Part shown: one piece after another, positions 58,801 through 64,000 of the stretch
Numbering within the stretch: the first letter of the stretch is position 1
How the letters are laid out: each line of letters opens with the position of its first letter
Assembly: GCA_030142905.1 (NCBI GenBank)
Contig: JASJOG010000275.1
Span: forward strand, 223,501-287,500
Direction of reading: 5' to 3'
Source: Heliopora coerulea
Taxonomy: Eukaryota; Cnidaria; Anthozoa; Scleralcyonacea; Helioporidae
DNA length: 64,000 nt
Notes under the pieces: generated by a model
Told to the model about the DNA's origin: nothing
Databases searched by the model: none
Seen by the model: the letters and a program-made list of their open reading frames with translations, nothing else
Program-made: the position numbers and the translations under genes

Positions 58801-61800
58801 ATGGCAGCATATTAAACGAATGGCATTCCACGTAAGAAAACTTCTGAATAATGTTTGAAGAACTAACACTCATTCCTTTGGTAAAAAAGCCGGGATATGC
58901 CACTAAGAAATCCATTTCATTCCTAAGCTTTTGTTTATTTAAATTTAAACTTCTACTGAAACACTAGACAGAAAATTGTGATCTTTCACGACCTTACGAC
59001 CAGTTGTGTCATAATTTCTAGCTCGCCGAGCAAAAAATGTATTGATGCTAAATTTGACACAATAAAAACTTACTATTATCTACTTAATTTGTTAATCTAT
59101 ATTTTTGAATACATAGTATTGGTAAATTTGACTTAACACTCTAGTTAAAAATTGGCTGTTTGGCACTGCGCCTCTTCGTATCTGTAGTAGTTGTAACTGG
59201 TATTTTTTTAACCATATTTTCGCTGTGATTTTTAGAAACGTCGCTTTTTCGTCGAAGCCCAAGGGCCAAAAGAAACTGAAAAGATTACACTTTTTACCAG
59301 CGGATATAAAAAGTAGGAAGAATACTCGTTGAACAATGCAATTGCGTCGTAAATATGGCGATTATGTGAGGTCTCTGCTTTAATCGAGCAATTTGTTCTC
59401 CGTCATGTCAAATCACTTTTGCTTTGACCAGATTTTATTTTTAATGTTGAATGCTATTTCGATTAATTTACTCATACCGAAAAATGTAAAGAATTCTATA
59501 CGATCCGTATTTAATATTCATCGTCGTCGAAAAACCTTTCACACCTCGACGTAGATTAATCTGAAAGAATAGCATTCATAAGCTTTTTACTCAGAAGACA
59601 TTTATCAAATTTATCATGAAAAGTTTTCAGCTTTTTCAATGCAATTCCATTGAGGAACTTTAGATAGTTTAGCTTTGAAAATTTTTATTTCCATCAATTC
59701 TCTGATGAAGTCGAGGGTCGACACGACCAACTAAAGCCTGCAAATATACATTTTTTTGTTCTGTAAATAAAACTTCTCAGCTGTCCAGCATAATGGAAGA
59801 AATCCTACAAATACTATAGTAACGACTTGCTTATCTCTTATCTAGATCCCGGTATCTTTTGCGAATGTGTACCGACTTTTATAAATTTCAGAGCACTATG
59901 GAATCAAACCTGACTGATTTGAGGGACAATCCGTCCATTGACAGTAGGTATTTCGCGGTGGCGATGTGGCTCTCAAATAGGATCCTGGAAATGATATGTT
60001 TAGGGTCTGCATTTATTTGGCGGTGTAAAGTGGGAGTGAGGAGACTGTTATCAATAAGAACACGACGTGAATTCCAGATGCAAAATCCTTAAATTCATTG
60101 AGATAAAAACTCAGACGAAACAACTGACATCATGAAATGCGTCTATATAATGACATGCGTTGATAATAAAATGAAGATGATTAGAAGTGATCCGCTGCAG
60201 GGTCTACAGGAGTTTTAAATTTCATAACTTTACACAAAACGTCACTTTTATGCCTATTTTGCACCCAATATAACGCTTCACATAAAGGCCCTCAGCCAAC
60301 AAATCATTGGGGCCCACAAGCTGCAAATTCTTGGGCTACCGTTTCTGAGACAGAAAACTACAAAGAAAAGATTAAAAAAAGGCAGAATTAAATGGCGAAA
60401 AAACAATGTAGAAATGGAAGAACTGAAAATAGGATGGGCATAAACTGTTGAAAGATATAGTACCTAGGCGTCCTTTTAGGCTTGGGTTCACTAGAAAATA
60501 AGTAAAAAAAAATCCATGCGATATTACACATTTCACTAAATTAAGACACAAAAATACGTAATCTGCTGTAACGAAGCATAATTCATTTAGATGACATAAA
60601 AAATGTAAGTGAAAACCAGAAACAGAGTGCTATGCAGTGATGTTATTCACTAGACACGTAATCCAACATAATGCACCTTACTTGCTATACCTTTTTGCTA
60701 TACCTTTAATCCTATGTTCACACTAGACTTTCAGTATAAATTTTCTCCATTTGTCTCGTCTCCATTGTCAACTACACTCGGTTGACTTTAGTTTAATTTT
60801 CTAGCTCCGAACAATGGCATTGGTTCACGACCAGGGAGCCGAGCAGCAAAAGATTCAATTGATGCCCCGCACGCCAATGGTTCGGCTGTAAATCACTGTT
60901 CTGTAAGTCCAGCAGAAACTGTCAAGTTTGAACCTAAGGATTGAAAACTTTGTCATTTACTTCATTTCTCTGTATTCCGTTTCCTTTCATTTATTTCATT
61001 GTTTCTTTGTTTATTTTGTTTACTACCTTTCTTGCTCCCCTAATTCCTTCCTTCTTTCCTTTCTTCCTTCCTTTCTTCCTTTCTTCCTTTCTTCCTTCCT
61101 TCCTTCTTTCCTTCCTTATTTGCTTGTTTGCTTGCTTGCTTGCTTGCTTGCCTACTTACTTACTTACTTCCCACCTTCCTCTCTTCTTTCTTTCTAATTT
61201 CTCTCGGACTCAAACTATTACAACGTTTCTTGAAATATATTTAGACTCCTTATTATTCTTCTGAACATAATTTGACAAACTTTTCTAGGGTAACCAGTAT
61301 CAAATTGAGCTAAATAAAATAAATGGAAGCTTTGGTTTTAACGTAATGGTAAGCTACGTATATTAGAAAATATGCGACTACAGTGGCGTTTGCGATAGGA
61401 TCATTCAGTCCCGTTTGACCTTCCCAAGCACAGAGGGATTTCTACGCTGTATGGTTCTTTCATTTACAGTCACTCAGATTTCTGATTTCAGATTTTCATC
61501 TTTGTTAGTATCACGTTGGCAAACTAAACTTGACTCGGTGACACAATGATAAGGTTTAAACATGAATATAAAAGCCCAATTCAAAACACCTGTGCAGAAA
61601 GCGACAATGGGAAAAGGGAACGTCACCCATGATTTAAAATGAGTTTCCTAGTGTGTTACGTTTTGTTACCAACCGATCATCATCTTCACTCAAAGACTAA
61701 AAAAAGGAAATTAGCGATCCACTCGGCCTATCTGTTCACAAGTTAGTCGAGAATTAGGAAGTTATCCATGAAATATAGCGACTACAAGAAACCTGTGAAG

Positions 61801-63608
61801 GGTCCATATCATCCAGTATTCATTCCGTACTTAGATTACCTTAACGCCTTTCTTTCTGGACAAGTTTTCTGTCGCTTTACTCTGGCTAGCGACTAGTTGT
61901 TAATTCTTGACTACAGTTAAATTACTATTAATATTTCCTTTCAATTCCTCTCTCACAAGGGCGGAGTTGAAGAAGGCGGGATATTTTTGAAGTCTATCAC
62001 GGCTAATGGGGCAGCTGCAAAATCCGGAAGAATGAATGTAGGTAAGAAAAGCTTTGTTTGTTTTGCCGCAGAGTTGTTGAAAAGACTAGAGTGGACTTTC
62101 TATAGGTGTGGGATTTGATTATTCTAAATTATGGGAAAATGTATTCAGAAGGAACATGATGACATAGAGTATGAGTATAAGAAGTTCAGCTTCTTAACAC
62201 GTTCGGAGTCCAAAGATGTTTTGGGGTAGCTCGTAATAATGCGTCAGATTAAGAAATTGGTATCTGCAGTATAATAGTACTTCGTTGACCTAGTAATAGT
62301 GAGATAGATTTTGAATTAAAGCCCGTATCTCACAGCCTTCTGCTTCCATCAGAGGGATTAACCTTCTTTTTTGTGTTATTAGGGGATAAACTCCTAGAAA
62401 TCAATGGTACATTTATTGGTGACAAAAATCGACAAGAGGTAACGAGGTTCTCCTTTTCAAAAAAGAAACCGTGCCTTAAAGTACATCTTTTGTCTTTTTT
62501 AAGAGTTTCAAAAAGGATTATCCTTTTTGGTTGACGTTAAACTTAACTAACAGCTTTCACCTCTAAATGTGTTAACACCTTCCTCAATACTTTAAAATGC
62601 ATGTCCAGACGTTGACTGCGAGACAAGAATACAGCTGGAATGACTCTTTGGACTGAAGGTTATTCATTCTCTTTGCTTTGGATGAAAAAATCTATGGTGT
62701 GAAGCGATGTCGCAGATAACGAATCAAGTCAGTGACTTGACTTCAATTTGACTCAAGTCTCTGACCTTAAAGGCCTCTAAACTGCGACCTGCTTTTTTCC
62801 ACTTCATATACAACAGAGAAGATCAGTTTGAAAGTACTCAAAATATTATGCTCATTAAGATAACATTTGCCAACTGACGTGTCTTTCTCGTCAATTAGTT
62901 ATTTGAGATTCGATTTTATCCCCTCCAAATGGTAATATTTTCAATTTTTCCATCATGCCTTGAAGGTCATCCAAATGCTTCGCACTGGCCCTCCATCAGT
63001 TACACTAAAAATTGAAAACGCTGATTCGTCGTCTATGTCCTCCACTGCTTCAAGACCACAGTTTAGTGCATCAAGCGAGCAACTGTCTTCATTGTTTAAG
63101 AGCCTGAATAACCCAAAGAAACCTGACAAGGATCCACCTGTGAGTATATTGCAACTGTTAACTGTAAAGCTTGTGGGTTTGTGGTTTGACTGCAATGCAG
63201 ACTCTGCATGTGTGTCCTCGTATACGTGTGCCGTCGTGAATCTATTCATGTGAATGTCTATGCTGTCTATGAATGTGAATGTGGTTTTGTTTGAGTTTGT
63301 GTTTTTACGCATACTAAGCTTGTGTGTTTGTGGTTTGGCTGCACTTCAGACTCCATATCCATGTACGCCTTCGTAAAGGTATGTCCTCGTGAATCTATCC
63401 ATGTGAATGTCTTTGCTATCTGTGAATGTGAGCGTGTTTGTGTTTGAGTATGTGTTTATAAGCACAACCGTCTTTTTCACTTGTTCGTGTTTTTCCTGTC
63501 TTTCATGTACCTTTATTCTATAGAACAAATAAAATTTTTTTGTTTTTGTAGATTTGTCTGACGGTCGAACTGGAAAAATTAAACGGAAGTTTTGGAATGA
63601 GTCTAACC
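52874..63608 (+). CDS. FERM and PDZ scaffold protein, FRMPD2/PTPN13 type (5' part)
   Basis: Eighteen exons, 505 residues so far: 52874-52891, 53426-53494, 53757-53847, 54680-54759, 55867-55943, 56126-56312, 56820-56924, 57154-57204, 58153-58218, 58763-58831, 59236-59312, 59846-59943, 60805-60902, 61289-61348, 61960-62041, 62383-62438, 62966-63139, 63552-63608. All junctions are GT-AG and phase-matched. The FERM domain covers about residues 7-330: F1 HIGLRETWYFGLMI, F2 FFRVKYYVENICLLRDKTTR then HLYYLQLRKDVLEG and EETAMLMASYALQAE, F3 GFSLGICVRGMLVYE to SRYLLRMCTDFYKFQ. PDZ1 (about 363-450) has the binding loop GSFGFNVM, then GDKLLEING. PDZ2 begins in the last exon (LEKLNGSFGMSLT). FERM domains bind membrane lipids or receptor tails and PDZ domains bind C-termini, so it is a cortical scaffold. 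A KIND domain, usual before the FERM in FRMPD2 and PTPN13, is not seen. Whether a phosphatase domain follows lies beyond the window. Confidence 0.88.
56371..56730. repeat. Purine microsatellite (GGAA/GGGA)n in FERM-PDZ intron
   Basis: About 350 bp of GGAAGGAAGGGAGGGA variants on the plus strand, ending with GCAAGTAAGCAAGCGAGC at about 56607. It starts about 60 bp after the donor at 56313. Its antisense frames give long Ser/Pro/Leu pseudo-ORFs that are not genes. Confidence 0.92.
57003..57078. repeat. 38-bp tandem duplication in FERM-PDZ intron
   Basis: AAACACTG-CTTGACGTTACA followed by AACTGAGCTTTCTTTC occurs twice in a row with one or two changes. Confidence 0.8.
57725..58045. repeat. Degenerate TATGGT/TACGGT repeat in FERM-PDZ intron
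   Basis: Over 300 bp of five- and six-base variants of GGTATGGTAT/GGTACGGTAT. It ends about 100 bp before the next exon's acceptor. Confidence 0.85.
61044..61195. repeat. Pyrimidine microsatellite (CTTC)n then (TTGC)n and (TTAC)n in FERM-PDZ intron
   Basis: CCTTCCTTTCTTCC variants followed by TTGCTTGCTTGC and TACTTACTTACTT. Reverse-complemented, the order of repeats resembles the array at 56371-56640. Confidence 0.9.
63168..63463. repeat. 149-bp tandem duplication in FERM-PDZ intron
   Basis: The block starting AGCTTGTGGGTTTGTGGTTT at 63168 repeats at 63317 with scattered changes. It includes TCGTGAATCTATxCATGTG and TGTGAATGTGAxxGTG in both copies. It lies between the exon ending at 63139 and the PDZ2 exon at 63552. 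Confidence 0.82.
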
Positions 63609-64000
63609 GTAAGAATCTTAGAGCCTGTATCAAAAACAAAGTTTTCAGAAAATTTGTATATTTCAGAAATACTTTGCTACAGTATATCAGGAGCACATTC
63701 TTACTATGGTTAATATGAATTACCGTAGTGCATGTATACAAAGTTAAAATGATCATCTTTGAGAATGAGATAAAAATTCATCAGTTTAACTTAGCAATCG
63801 CAATACATCATGACCGAACTACAAGTGTTTCTTTGTTCAGTGAAACCATCCAAAAGTCTTGATGTGGTATCAGTTATTTCCATAGAATAACGTTGACAGT
63901 TCTCGCAGCTGATGAAGTTAAAGCCATTGATTTCCCTTGTCTGATTCTTAGCAAGTCATACCTTCCAGTCGGATGATAAAACCAGCTGACTACAGCCTGA
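63609..64000 (+). other. Intron of the FERM-PDZ gene running off the window
   Basis: Follows a consensus GTAAGA donor at 63609 in the middle of PDZ2. No further exon is evident before the end. Confidence 0.6.

Noticed and set aside
1..64000. CRISPR arrays, bacterial operons, phage or prophage genes
   Set aside because: None seen. The repeats are animal SINEs, foldbacks and microsatellites, and the genes have spliceosomal introns.

Overview
This is animal nuclear DNA, most likely from an anthozoan cnidarian such as a stony coral. The evidence is many short GT-AG introns, an animal-type ribosomal protein L4 gene with a pyrimidine-tract promoter, animal-only domain sets (FERM plus PDZ, FAM167, RIIa docking), tRNA-derived SINEs, foldback elements and a decayed DIRS-like retroelement. 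The assignment to a coral is an inference from overall character, not from a marker gene.

Layout. 1-7.3 kb: four related, apparently intronless multi-pass membrane protein genes in tandem on the minus strand, with degenerate repeats and one unassigned coding exon (5787-5996) between the third and fourth. 7.3-11.2 kb: AT-rich DNA with no supported gene. 11.2-11.9 kb: first two exons of an unrecognised minus-strand gene. 12.85-20.2 kb: complete seven-exon RPL4, whose introns carry several foldback elements. 20.4-20.9 kb: two SINEs head to head. 22.4-31.5 kb: a three-exon gene for a 2460-residue, very acidic, repeat-rich protein with a C-terminal PKA-type RIIa dimerization/docking domain. 34.5-35.0 kb: degenerate GGACGT repeat. 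35.3-39.1 kb: four-exon LRRC74-like gene with LRRs and two EF-hands. 39.7-43.7 kb: palindromes and a broken DIRS-like element. 44.2-46.0 kb: single-exon FAM167-family gene with a very long N-terminal extension. 46-52.8 kb: mostly intergenic, with SINE fragments and a 24-bp tandem repeat. 52.9-64 kb: the 5' part (18 exons, phases all consistent) of a FERM-PDZ scaffold gene of the FRMPD2/PTPN13 type that runs off the right edge.

How the genes relate. There is no operon logic here. The acidic RIIa gene and the LRRC74-like gene are adjacent and co-oriented. Both belong to families associated elsewhere with cilia or sperm, so a shared ciliary or germline role is a reasonable but unproven idea. The membrane-protein array looks like a recent lineage-specific tandem expansion and is the least explained gene family in the window.

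Exon boundaries were placed by eye using splice consensus, reading-phase agreement and family similarity. No searches were run.
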